From a virus: a stretch of 23,089 bases of DNA. The notes beneath the pieces were generated by a model. The model had not been told where the DNA came from. It was given only the letters and a program-made list of their open reading frames with translations, and did not search any database. A program made the position numbers and the translations under genes. This document shows, piece by piece, positions 12,586 through 20,094 of this stretch. How positions within the stretch are numbered: position 1 is the stretch's first letter; every line of letters starts with the position of its first letter. The DNA lies in IMG/VR virus record IMGVR_UViG_3300044846_000315, positions 1-23,089 of that record; one strand, 5' to 3'.

Positions 12586-13449
12586 CTACTTGAATGTGAT
12601 GAATGGCTTGCCGTTACGGGCTTGTAAAGCGATAACTTTTTCACCTTGAAACAGACCATACTTAGTCCCGTTCATGAATGCAAGCACCGCGGACTTGTGT
12701 GCCTTGAATTGTTTATCCCATTGGTCGAACTCGAGTTTCGCCTGGAGAAGATGTGAGTATAGAGATCCAAGTTCCAGCTCGCCTTCCTCGATACCTTCGG
12801 ATAGCTCCCTAACAGTCTCATAGGTAGACTCACTTCCGTCGTAGTCTGGGGCTGTCTTAGAGTCTAGGAAGCCGTAGAACGCCTGTAGGCGGGTTTTCAT
12901 GGTCTCGATAAGGGAATCATCCCGAACTACCTCAAACTCCTTCCAATCGCCTCCTGCGACCGCTACGACCATAGCGGAGTCTAGACCTAGAACCCATAGG
13001 TAATGTTGAACTTGAAGGTTATAGTGCTCTGGAAGCTCATCCCAATACTGCCTGGTGAACTTGATCTCAAGGACGGAGAGCTTGCCGTTCTTCCATTCGA
13101 TTATGCCGTCTACGTTAGCTACGGATCTAGGGTCTTCTACGCTAGCCCAAGTTCCGGTCTCATGGACGGTTAGCCAATCTGAATTAGCTTCTTGGAATAG
13201 CTGCCTAATGACTGGCTCGAATGCCGTGCCTAATTTCATTGGCATAGAGGGTTCGATATCGGAATCGATTAGCCCGGTCTTTTCGCAAAAAAGTGTGTAG
13301 GAACTTTTCCACGGGTTCTTGTCCATAACGGACGCGATGTCAGAACCGCCGATACCCTTCCGGGCTTCGTGCCATTCTTTAGAGCCATGCTCAAACGTGC
13401 CTAAGAATTTTCCAGCTCTTAGGGCTTCGATTTTCTGTGTTATCTCCAT
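12586..13449 (-). CDS. YqaJ/lambda-exo-like recombination exonuclease
   Basis: 287 residues of the PD-(D/E)XK YqaJ family. Motifs are ARKGIGGSDIASV with G34/G35/S36/D37, KLGTAFEPVIRQ with E78, VANVDGIIEW with catalytic D114, LSVLEIKF with E128 and K130, and NLQVQHYL with Q146/Q148. It digests one strand of double-stranded ends, giving 3' tails for the annealing protein encoded next. No Shine-Dalgarno site precedes the ATG. Instead a 5-bp hairpin (13452-13470) lies 2 bases upstream, which may tune translation. Confidence 0.93.
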   Translation of the reverse strand: MEITQKIEALRAGKFLGTFEHGSKEWHEARKGIGGSDIASVMDKNPWKSSYTLFCEKTGLIDSDIEPSMPMKLGTAFEPVIRQLFQEANSDWLTVHETGTWASVEDPRSVANVDGIIEWKNGKLSVLEIKFTRQYWDELPEHYNLQVQHYLWVLGLDSAMVVAVAGGDWKEFEVVRDDSLIETMKTRLQAFYGFLDSKTAPDYDGSESTYETVRELSEGIEEGELELGSLYSHLLQAKLEFDQWDKQFKAHKSAVLAFMNGTKYGLFQGEKVIALQARNGKPFITFK

Positions 13450-13478
13450 GACCGCTATTTTAGTAAGCGGCTAGGACA

Positions 13479-13661
13479 TTACTTGGTAGGGACGTTCTTT
13501 ATTGCTAGAACTGATCCACCAACAGTTAGAAGAGCTGCTACGACGTCAAGGATTGGAAGAGCTAGGTCTTCGCTTATGAGTCCGAGAACTACTAGAAGCG
13601 GAACGACCGAAGCAATAACTCCATAGATTGCCTTGCGAGTTTCTGGTTTGTAGTTGAACAT
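13479..13661 (-). CDS. Holin (two membrane segments)
   Basis: 60 residues from ATG 13661, which has GAAAGG about 7 nt upstream; the longer frame to 13694 runs into the endolysin end and is not favoured. Two hydrophobic helices (AIYGVIASVVPLLVVLGLI, and LPILDVVAALLTVGGSVLA) are joined by a short acidic turn, and the C-terminus is basic (KNVPTK), as in small phage holins found beside actinophage lysins. Holins open the membrane for the amidase. Immediately follows the endolysin. Confidence 0.82.
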   Translation of the reverse strand: MFNYKPETRKAIYGVIASVVPLLVVLGLISEDLALPILDVVAALLTVGGSVLAIKNVPTK

Positions 13662-13678
13662 AATTTGCCTTTCGATTA

Positions 13679-14443
13679 TTAGAGTCTTGACCAAGTCTGT
13701 GGTCCGACTACTCCGTCAATTTGAATTCCTTGTTGCTTTTGAAACTTGCGAACTGCAGCCTGGGTGATTGGCCCAAAGATTCCATCGACCTTTAAGCCCC
13801 CTAGAGCTCTCTGTAAGTAGCGAACGTTGTCTCCAGTAGATCCATTCCTAAGCCACTTGCCTAGTCTTGGCTTTGATGAAGGTGTCGGTGTTGTCGGCGT
13901 TGTCGGTCTGTTAGGTGTGGATGGCTTACCGGAAGCTCGCTTGTTACATTCGGAAACGATGTAGTCGAGCTGTGACATCAGGAATGGTCCGGGGCAAGCT
14001 GTGGCCTTGTATTGAGAATGCCAGGCAATAAAGAACTCGGACTGGACTCTAGCCTTGTCATTTAGAGCGAAGCCTTGACCAGCTCTTGGGGACTGGCTTG
14101 CGTGGTAAACAATTACGTCAATAAGTGCGTCAAGTGCAGCACTAGATACTGGCCAGTCTCCTCCGACGGAAGAGTTATCAATTTCGAAGGTTACAGCGTT
14201 AGGGTCTGGCTCTCCAGCGGTTGAATAAGGTCTACGATCTGGATGGACTATTCCAGTTACGGCTCCAGAATTAGCGATGTGATAAGTCGGATGAGAGTTC
14301 CGAGCATTGGTGTTGGCAACATAATTAAGTCCATTAGTTCCTGCGACATGGTGAATGACTACGCCGTTTATTTTCCGACCAGCTCTAGATCCACCGAACC
14401 CGTTATCGATTACTGCAGATACTTTGGGATACCAGTCGGTCAT
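13679..14443 (-). CDS. Endolysin: N-acetylmuramoyl-L-alanine amidase with peptidoglycan-binding domain
   Basis: 254 residues from ATG 14443, chosen for TAGGAAAA upstream and the TAATG overlap with the preceding gene. The Amidase_2/PGRP domain (about 10-165) has VVIHHVAG with H31, TYHIANSG, AWHSQYKATACPG with H142 and C150 (zinc ligands). A Pro/Thr linker (172-192) leads to a PG_binding_1 domain (198-254) with two GDNV.YLQ / VDGIFGP-type repeats. It cleaves the amide bond between muramic acid and L-alanine. No signal peptide, so export depends on the holins. Confidence 0.96.
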   Translation of the reverse strand: MTDWYPKVSAVIDNGFGGSRAGRKINGVVIHHVAGTNGLNYVANTNARNSHPTYHIANSGAVTGIVHPDRRPYSTAGEPDPNAVTFEIDNSSVGGDWPVSSAALDALIDVIVYHASQSPRAGQGFALNDKARVQSEFFIAWHSQYKATACPGPFLMSQLDYIVSECNKRASGKPSTPNRPTTPTTPTPSSKPRLGKWLRNGSTGDNVRYLQRALGGLKVDGIFGPITQAAVRKFQKQQGIQIDGVVGPQTWSRL

Positions 14444-14688
14444 TATTTTCCTATCGAGTTTATTAGCAAGCCAATCAAAGCTACAACCGAACCTGTTAGC
14501 CCGGTGTAAGCAATCTTCTCTACCCAAGCAAGTCTAGCGAGAGTTAGCTCAACTTCACGAATGCGGTCTGGCACGTCGTCCAGGTGATCTAGCTTCTGTA
14601 GAACTTTGACTAAAATCTCGCCGTGCTCGAGTTGCTTTTTATAGATGTCAGCTTGAGTAATGCGGACTGTTGTTGTCTCGTCCGCCAT
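14443..14688 (-). CDS. Membrane-anchored coiled-coil protein, possible second holin
   Basis: 81 residues. An acidic N-terminal region, an amphipathic helix (EHGEILVKVLQKLDHLDD) and one C-terminal membrane helix (GLTGSVVALIGLLINSIGK). This layout resembles XhlA/DUF2746-type phage proteins and hemolysin-XhlA-like lysis partners that sit before a lysin. One base shared with the endolysin start. A role in lysis timing is inferred from position. Confidence 0.7.
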   Translation of the reverse strand: MADETTTVRITQADIYKKQLEHGEILVKVLQKLDHLDDVPDRIREVELTLARLAWVEKIAYTGLTGSVVALIGLLINSIGK

Positions 14689-14689
14689 T

Positions 14690-14911
14690 CTAAAGTGCCG
14701 AAATCTCTTCTTCTGTTAGACCAAGTTTTGCAAGTTTAGCAAGTGCGGACTCTCTGGCAGACGCCTTCTTCTCTGCGTCTTGTTTTAGTTTTGCTTCTTC
14801 GGCAATCCCTTTAGCCAAGTCTTCTTCGCGCTTCTTCTTTTCAGTTGCACTTAGTTCCTCGACGAAAATAGGAACAATCGAATCCTCGGGAGTTACGTCA
14901 ATTAGTTCCAT
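14690..14911 (-). CDS. Small charged coiled-coil protein
   Basis: 73 residues, strongly charged helix (KKKREEDLAKGIAEEAK onward) ending ALAKLAKLGLTEEEISAL. Proteins of this form are common between tail-fibre and lysis genes in actinophages and related phages; the function is not established. The ATG has AGGAAGG at 7 nt and shares a base with the fibre stop. It could be a fibre chaperone, but nothing in the sequence proves this. Confidence 0.72.
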   Translation of the reverse strand: MELIDVTPEDSIVPIFVEELSATEKKKREEDLAKGIAEEAKLKQDAEKKASARESALAKLAKLGLTEEEISAL

Positions 14912-15660
14912 TATGATCCCTTCCTGAATCCGTAAATAGTCATGGTTCCAGTCATTGTTGCTGTGTCTGCAAAAATCGTAAAGCCTGTGTATTGAGTTGT
15001 AGTTTCAATTTCACAAGCAGCGATTTCCGCGTAAGTAGTTCCAGCATCGTTTGCGGTTCCAGCAATTTTATAAGTAGTGTTTTGAGTTCTGTTAGGTGCA
15101 AAGAACTCGATGGTTGCGCTAAACCTATCGAAGCTGTTGAATGCGATTGGAGGGTTTGTGGAGTTTGAAGATCTAGCGGCTGACGCTGCAGCTCCAGAAA
15201 AAGTTCCACGCTGTAAGTCATAAACTGCTCCGGTTTCATCCGAGCTAGTTCTAACTCTTAGTCGAACTGTTCCAGAAGCGGATAAGGTCTCATCGAAAAC
15301 AACCTGGTAGTTATCGTAAGTAGAATCGAATACACCGTTTACGGAGATACTTTCAGTTCCGTTGAATGTAACTAATCCACCTGCTCCAACTGTAGCTGTT
15401 CCGCTTGCGCCCTTGACAATCGATGTTGGGATTATTTGGTTCAAACCAGTAGCTCCACCGATAGGAATCCATGCGGTTCCATTCCAATAAACCATAGCGT
15501 CGGTATCAGTTAGGTAAGTAACCATTCCTTCGATTGGGGTTGGAATGGCTGCGCTTCTGGCTGTCGAGTTGCTGAAAACTATGACGGATTGATTCATCAA
15601 GTTGTCGTTTATTTCAGACGCGTTTAGAACGCTTCCGTTTGAAAATACTTTGTAAGCCAC
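14911..15660 (-). CDS. Tail fibre / receptor-binding protein candidate
   Basis: 249 residues from GTG 15660. This start has GGAAG at 4 nt and a TAGTG overlap with the tail-tip stop; the longer ATG frame (to 15696) would overlap it by 37 nt. N-terminal residues resemble a common fibre-base module: a YKVFSNGSVLNASEIND segment, then ARSAAIPTPIEGMVTYLTD and MVYWNGTAW near residues 34-66. The rest is Ser/Thr/Ala-rich beta structure suited to a receptor-binding head. It is present only once in the window, as its copy-1 counterpart would lie to the left of base 1. Host range is likely set here. Confidence 0.78.
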   Translation of the reverse strand: MAYKVFSNGSVLNASEINDNLMNQSVIVFSNSTARSAAIPTPIEGMVTYLTDTDAMVYWNGTAWIPIGGATGLNQIIPTSIVKGASGTATVGAGGLVTFNGTESISVNGVFDSTYDNYQVVFDETLSASGTVRLRVRTSSDETGAVYDLQRGTFSGAAASAARSSNSTNPPIAFNSFDRFSATIEFFAPNRTQNTTYKIAGTANDAGTTYAEIAACEIETTTQYTGFTIFADTATMTGTMTIYGFRKGS

Positions 15661-16889
15661 TAGGCTTCCTTCCATAGTTCGAGTGTCGTGAACCAATTAT
15701 CCACATCTATGCGATGTGAGACCTTGATTATAGTGTAGAATCCGACGATGTCTAGCTCGTTATTAGTATAGCTGACACCTACCGTCATTCCCGGTGCAAA
15801 CACCGCTGCCTGTGTCAAGTTGCCTAGTCTGTCTTTAGTAGGAGTAACCACTTGATTCACCTGGTTAGCGGATTTATGATTGAAGACTCGATCTGCCCAG
15901 TTGTTTAGTTGCGCTTCGCTTGTTGTATTGAGTGTTATGTCGATGGCTGCTTCGCCGTATAAGTCAATAGAATCTTGATCCTTACGAACTACGGAGATTG
16001 CCGGGTTGGACTCGAGCGTTACAGTCAAAGAGTTATACACGGCGTCCGCGTCCGAGAATACGTTTATTTCGCTCATGCATAAGTGGTAATCATCTTCGTG
16101 ATTGTTTCCAATTATGAAAGTAGTTGGTGTTCCAGTCTGGACTCCGGTTCTATGAATAACTACAAGTTCTTCTGTATCTTGATCTAGCCAAACCAAACCG
16201 TTACCAACTAAAAGAGCTTCATTTATTATCGAGCTAACTAGAATGTTTGTTTCATCGACTACTGGTATTTGACCTCCGACATGATAAGACTCCGAAGATA
16301 ATCCTAAACCGCTATAGATACCTACTAGCTCCCAAACCTCGTCTACGTGGATGTGAGTTCCGAACGATGTAGTATCCCAAACTATAAATCGAGAGTTCAC
16401 TAAAGTTTTGTAAGCGTCAAACGCTGTTATCTCAATTACATTCGGGCCATCTGGAAAATAGGTAACTTCGATTGTGTCAATGTATCCCTGAAAGAGAACG
16501 CGGTCAATTTCATCATCCTCTAAGCGAACTCGAATTTTAGTGTTCGCTCGAATGTTCTTGTTTACAGTTGGGTCTAGTTCATAGCTTTGAAGAGTAAGGT
16601 TTGCTGTTGCTGGAGATGGCTGAAAGTTAATTGAGTCTTCTAGTGATCCACCGATAGAGATGTTTGCTCGAGCCGTTGAACAGGTTACTTCTTGCCATTT
16701 CAGACCGGAGCTAGGAGCTAGAACGTCATCTCCTCCTAGTAGCGACAATCCAAGAATAAACTCACCGAATCCACCAAGAACGTCGGTGCTACCAAGAAGG
16801 CTAATACCAAGAATGAAAGAACTACCGTCTTCGTCTGGAACTAGAAACTCGACTTTTAGGTTTTGATCAATTTGAAAGTTAGGAATCAT
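15660..16889 (-). CDS. Tail tip / minor tail protein, copy 2 (complete, 409 aa)
   Basis: Complete counterpart of the truncated copy at 1-1044. The N-terminal Gly/Leu motif occurs twice (FILGISLLG and FILGLSLLG). The central section IRANTKIRVRLEDDEIDRV and the FQGYIDTIEVTYFPDG strand are typical for hub-like tail proteins, and the C-terminus ends in VGFYTIIKVSHRIDVDNWF. It starts 8 nt after the tape-measure stop, unlike copy 1, which overlaps by 4 nt. Stop TAG is shared with the fibre GTG. Confidence 0.82.
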   Translation of the reverse strand: MIPNFQIDQNLKVEFLVPDEDGSSFILGISLLGSTDVLGGFGEFILGLSLLGGDDVLAPSSGLKWQEVTCSTARANISIGGSLEDSINFQPSPATANLTLQSYELDPTVNKNIRANTKIRVRLEDDEIDRVLFQGYIDTIEVTYFPDGPNVIEITAFDAYKTLVNSRFIVWDTTSFGTHIHVDEVWELVGIYSGLGLSSESYHVGGQIPVVDETNILVSSIINEALLVGNGLVWLDQDTEELVVIHRTGVQTGTPTTFIIGNNHEDDYHLCMSEINVFSDADAVYNSLTVTLESNPAISVVRKDQDSIDLYGEAAIDITLNTTSEAQLNNWADRVFNHKSANQVNQVVTPTKDRLGNLTQAAVFAPGMTVGVSYTNNELDIVGFYTIIKVSHRIDVDNWFTTLELWKEA

Positions 16890-16897
16890 TTGTCCTA

Positions 16898-18178
16898 CTA
16901 ACGAGGCCTAATTAGATTTGTTCCGCTTGCTCTGTTAGCTCTATTGATTGCGTCTGCTATCTCTTGAGCGGTTGCGCCAGTTTTAACGTTTATGTTGTTA
17001 GTTATTGTCGGTTGTGAGGTTCTAGCTTCTGGCCACCATTGAATGTCTGCCCAATTTGGTTCACCTGCAGCTTTAGCCGCGTCCATTTTTTGCTGTAGTG
17101 TTTGTTGAGCTTCGGTGCTATAGTAAGCTCCGACCGCTGCCCCTCCAACTAATCCAGCGCCCACGACTCCACCAGTAACAGCCGCTACAGAACTAATACC
17201 TGCAGCCGCTTTAAATAGTGTTACCGCTGTTGTAGCAGCATTCCACGCAGTCGTTACCGCTCCAATAGCTGTCACCATCGGGACTAGCCAATCTTGGTTA
17301 TCATCTACCCATATAACTAACTCAATTAGGTTTTCAATAATTTCCACAATGCCATCGACTATTGCCTGGAGCTTTGCTTCTCCTTCTGGAGTTTGTAACC
17401 ATGCGGAGAAGTCGCTTAGGACTGGGAGAAGAGCCTGACCAATCTCGGCTTGCATGTCTGTGAATTTGGCTGTTAAGGCTCCTGTTACACCTGCATAGCT
17501 TTCAGACTCTCTAGCAGCTTGTCCTTGTGCGTCTGTTGTTTTTTGGTAAAGAAGAGTAAGTGTTGCGTTTATGTCAGCTTCTTTTTCCGAAGCAAAGACC
17601 AAACCATTTTTAGCGTCCTCAAGTTTTTGGGCATCCACGTCCAATGCCTTGAGGGATACACCATAATTCTCAATAGGATCTCTTTCGCCTTTGAGCAAGG
17701 AAGAGATTGCACTTACGGCGTCTGCGGTTGGGCCACCGAAAGTTGCGGCTAAGTCTCCAGCTAGTTGAACTAGTCCTTTAGTTTTCTCTGCGGTGTCTTC
17801 AATCGTTAACCCATTACCTTTTAGAAGTGCACCAATAAGGGAAGATTGTCTAGCTGCGTCTGCGCTACTTAGACCAATGTCATTCATCTCTTTCGAGAAG
17901 AGCTTCATCTCTCCAGCGTTGCCCTTGAAGATAGAATCTAATGCGCCAAACTGTTGTTCTAGATCGCTTGCAGCTTCAACCGAATCCTTAGCACCTTGAA
18001 TCAAAGCGGAGAATCCAAGTGTGATTCCAAGGGCACCAACTATGCGACTTATGTTGGTTGAGAAGCCGGAGACTTTATCCTGGAGACCTTTAAGGCTTCC
18101 CTCTGCTCCTTTGGTTGCAGACGTTAGCTTCTTGAACTCACCAAGAATTTCTACGTTTAGAGCTAAGGTTCCTGCCAT
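16898..18178 (-). CDS. Tape measure protein, copy 2 (426 aa)
   Basis: 29 residues longer than copy 1. N-terminal MAGTLALNVEILGEFKKLT and the C-terminal ADAINRANRASGTNLIR are shared, as is the hydrophobic zone around WLVPMVTAIGAVTTAWNAA. Between them (about residues 28-240) the sequence is of a different lineage and reads like a TP901-type tape-measure domain (GALDSIFKGNAGEMKLFSKE ... LKGERDPIENYGVSLKAL). Expected tail length is about 64 nm by the usual 1.5 angstrom per residue rule. Confidence 0.9.
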   Translation of the reverse strand: MAGTLALNVEILGEFKKLTSATKGAEGSLKGLQDKVSGFSTNISRIVGALGITLGFSALIQGAKDSVEAASDLEQQFGALDSIFKGNAGEMKLFSKEMNDIGLSSADAARQSSLIGALLKGNGLTIEDTAEKTKGLVQLAGDLAATFGGPTADAVSAISSLLKGERDPIENYGVSLKALDVDAQKLEDAKNGLVFASEKEADINATLTLLYQKTTDAQGQAARESESYAGVTGALTAKFTDMQAEIGQALLPVLSDFSAWLQTPEGEAKLQAIVDGIVEIIENLIELVIWVDDNQDWLVPMVTAIGAVTTAWNAATTAVTLFKAAAGISSVAAVTGGVVGAGLVGGAAVGAYYSTEAQQTLQQKMDAAKAAGEPNWADIQWWPEARTSQPTITNNINVKTGATAQEIADAINRANRASGTNLIRPR

Positions 18179-18179
18179 G

Positions 18180-18541
18180 CTAATCCTTTTTCAAAATCTT
18201 TATGAACGCTGCATACTCGCTCATAGTTAGAGCCTTGTATTCGGAAGGACTCATGTTGAAAGTCCTGCAGAACTCCGCCATTCGTTTAGCGGATAGCTCC
18301 CTTATTCTTTTTTTTCTTCATCACCCTTGATCATGCCAAGAGCGTCTTTCAAGCTAATCTTCTTTGCGTCTTCCATCTTGTAATTCGGGTTATCCCTTTT
18401 AAGGACTACCCAAACAAAAGCGGATAAGGCTTTGCCTTTAGGCTTGCCGTCGGTAAACGCTTGCTCGATACTTGAATTTGTCAAGTTCTCGATTATTTCT
18501 ACTTCTTCTAGAGTTAGACTCTCGAAATCAAACTTGTTCAT
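18180..18541 (-). CDS. Tail assembly chaperone, -1 frameshift product, copy 2
   Basis: The slip on the A-run (18308-18315) after codon 78 gives the 42-residue extension RIRELSAKRMAEFCRTF... with SEYKALT intact, and stops at 18182-18180, one base before the tape-measure ATG. Length 120 residues, identical to copy 1. Ten of 42 extension residues differ, with no stop or indel. Confidence 0.87.
18302..18541 (-). CDS. Tail assembly chaperone, short form, copy 2
   Basis: 79 residues, ending KGDEEKKE exactly as in copy 1. Ten substitutions, most of them conservative. Stop TAA is one codon past the slippery run. It is the zero-frame product that normally exceeds the frameshifted form in amount. Confidence 0.87.
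   Translation of the reverse strand: MNKFDFESLTLEEVEIIENLTNSSIEQAFTDGKPKGKALSAFVWVVLKRDNPNYKMEDAKKISLKDALGMIKGDEEKKE
18308..18315 (-). promoter_or_regulatory. Programmed -1 frameshift slippery site, copy 2
   Basis: Eight A residues on the coding strand with the same phase (GAA-AAA-AAA-GAA-TAA) as the site at 2364-2371. Confidence 0.85.
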
Positions 18542-18552
18542 TCTGTGTTCTC

Positions 18553-18960
18553 CTATGGTTTAGTGTTTGAATACTTTTGAAACAGCTTCTCCATGCTATC
18601 AAAGAACAATCCGTAAACCTGTGACCTGGTTCTTGTCAAAGCGTTTGTAAAGAATGGTCTAGGTCTAATGTTCTTAGCTTGCAGGTTATTCTTGTCGTAA
18701 TTCCAACCGAAGTGAATCGGGTTAGCGTAGGGAACTCTTGTGTTGTTTCCTGCACTAACTACAACTTTTCTAGCTATCTTCTTAGCCTTTATAGTTGCCC
18801 GGAGTGCTCCAGTCCTGACCGGAACTAAGGATCGCGCCGTATTGGCTACAAGTTCTCCAGCTTCTTGGGACGCCTGGCCTATTTCGGCAGACGGAACCCC
18901 AATAGCCCGGAGAGCTCGTATGGCCTCATTGAGACCAACGACCTTAATTCCATCGGCCAT
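18553..18960 (-). CDS. HK97 gp10-like neck/tail-completion protein, copy 2
   Basis: 135 residues, one more than copy 1. VKVVGLNEAIRALRAIGVP at the N-terminus, LVPVRTGALRATIKA, PYANPIHFGW and RPRPFF mark the family. The C-terminal helix (RTRSQVYGLFFDSMEKLF) is quite different from copy 1. It ends 12 nt before the chaperone ATG and begins 3 nt after the tube gene's stop. Confidence 0.88.
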   Translation of the reverse strand: MADGIKVVGLNEAIRALRAIGVPSAEIGQASQEAGELVANTARSLVPVRTGALRATIKAKKIARKVVVSAGNNTRVPYANPIHFGWNYDKNNLQAKNIRPRPFFTNALTRTRSQVYGLFFDSMEKLFQKYSNTKP

Positions 18961-18962
18961 GA

Positions 18963-19403
18963 TTAGGCTGCTGTTACGATCTCTACTCCGAAGTATTTTC
19001 CAGTAGCTGGGTCGTGAGGAGTGTTCACTACGCGAAGAGTCACAGAGAACGTTGCTGTCTCGTTGCTGTTTAGGCTTAGAGGTGGAAGCTCGTTGAATAC
19101 TGCGGTTCCTTCGTAGTGAGGAGAGTCAGCAGTTGGAGTCGTGTTTCCGTTAGGAGCAATTACGAATGCAACTTCGGTGCCGTAGTTGTCCCATAGAACA
19201 CGGTATAGGCTTGTGTCTTCGCCAGATGTAATTCCGTCTAGCTGTAGTGCCCATTCTCCGCCTACGCGAACTTCGCAAAAAGTCTGAACGTCGCCAGGTG
19301 CGTCACCTAGAGTTAGCTCGACCATGTTAGCGTCACACGCATAATCGGTGGCTCCGATTTTGAAGATAATGTTTTGTGCTTTGATTCTTGTTGAAGCGGC
19401 CAT
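18963..19403 (-). CDS. Major tail (tube) protein, copy 2
   Basis: 146 residues, 96% identical to copy 1. The six changes lie in the second half (for example DNYGTE for DNFGTE and LRVVNTPHDPATGK for LRVKNTPHDPATNK). A Shine-Dalgarno AAAGGTAG precedes the ATG. Near-identity of the tube alongside different tape measures implies tube and length genes exchange independently. Confidence 0.9.
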   Translation of the reverse strand: MAASTRIKAQNIIFKIGATDYACDANMVELTLGDAPGDVQTFCEVRVGGEWALQLDGITSGEDTSLYRVLWDNYGTEVAFVIAPNGNTTPTADSPHYEGTAVFNELPPLSLNSNETATFSVTLRVVNTPHDPATGKYFGVEIVTAA

Positions 19404-19415
19404 GAGGCTACCTTT

Positions 19416-19784
19416 CTAAAGTGTGATGTCTAGCTGGACGAACATGTTCGCTGCTAGATACTCGGCGTTATTTGTTTGTAGATTGTAAGGCTGGTTTACC
19501 GAAGTGATCCGAACGTATTTCAAAGGTTCAATAGCGTTCAGAACATCCTCGATGAGCTGGTCTAGGTTTTCCGTTGCCTTCTTGTTAGTTGCGGTAGAAG
19601 CTACCATAACTACTTCAAGTCCTAAACTCCATTCGCCAAACTGTGCTGTTTGCAAGTAAGGCTGCGCGGAGTTGATGATGACTATTGGAGGAGTTATTCG
19701 TTCCGGAATGTATTCCAAAACGTTCAACCCTGCGTCCGCTAGTTCAAGTTTGAACTCGACTTTAGACGCGTTGATCTCGCTCAT
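19416..19784 (-). CDS. Probable tail terminator protein, copy 2
   Basis: 122 residues, 92% identical to copy 1. Overlaps the connector stop as ATGA. Changes are scattered and mostly conservative (V/I, L/I, E/D), as expected for a protein under structural constraint. Confidence 0.75.
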   Translation of the reverse strand: MSEINASKVEFKLELADAGLNVLEYIPERITPPIVIINSAQPYLQTAQFGEWSLGLEVVMVASTATNKKATENLDQLIEDVLNAIEPLKYVRITSVNQPYNLQTNNAEYLAANMFVQLDITL

Positions 19785-20083
19785 ACTGCATAGCCTACGT
19801 ATCTTTGAAGCAACGGGTAAACCGCGTTCATTGGATCCTTGGCAACTCGGATGGGAGCACCATCGAAGCTTGCGAATTGAGCAACTCCATTAGGAGCGGA
19901 ACGACGGTGGAAGAGCTCCGAGCTAGTTATTAGGACAGCCTGATCGTGCAACGATACCGGAACGGTAGTTACTGCACCAACATACTTGGTCACTAAAGCA
20001 AGTCCGGCGGTAAGACATTCCTGGGGGAATACAGTCTCATCCGTCCCGACATAAGCCTGGAACTCTTCCAACGTCACAGCCAT
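19781..20083 (-). CDS. Head-tail connector, copy 2
   Basis: 100 residues, three substitutions against copy 1 (in the DETVFPQ turn and at RVAKD). It starts 12 nt after the capsid stop, with AGGTC upstream. The flanking bases 20047-20104 match copy 1 without change, so the capsid stop/connector start is another conserved join. Confidence 0.78.
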   Translation of the reverse strand: MAVTLEEFQAYVGTDETVFPQECLTAGLALVTKYVGAVTTVPVSLHDQAVLITSSELFHRRSAPNGVAQFASFDGAPIRVAKDPMNAVYPLLQRYVGYAV

Positions 20084-20094
20084 TTATAGACCTA

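Noticed and set aside
14952-15239. 95-residue minus-strand frame within the fibre gene
   Set aside because: Lies wholly inside the fibre gene in another frame, with low-complexity Leu/Gln/Thr composition and no ribosome site.
15660-15696. Longer ATG start for the fibre gene at 15696
   Set aside because: It would overlap the tail-tip gene by 37 nt and lacks a well-spaced ribosome site, whereas GTG 15660 has GGAAG and a TAGTG overlap like other genes here.
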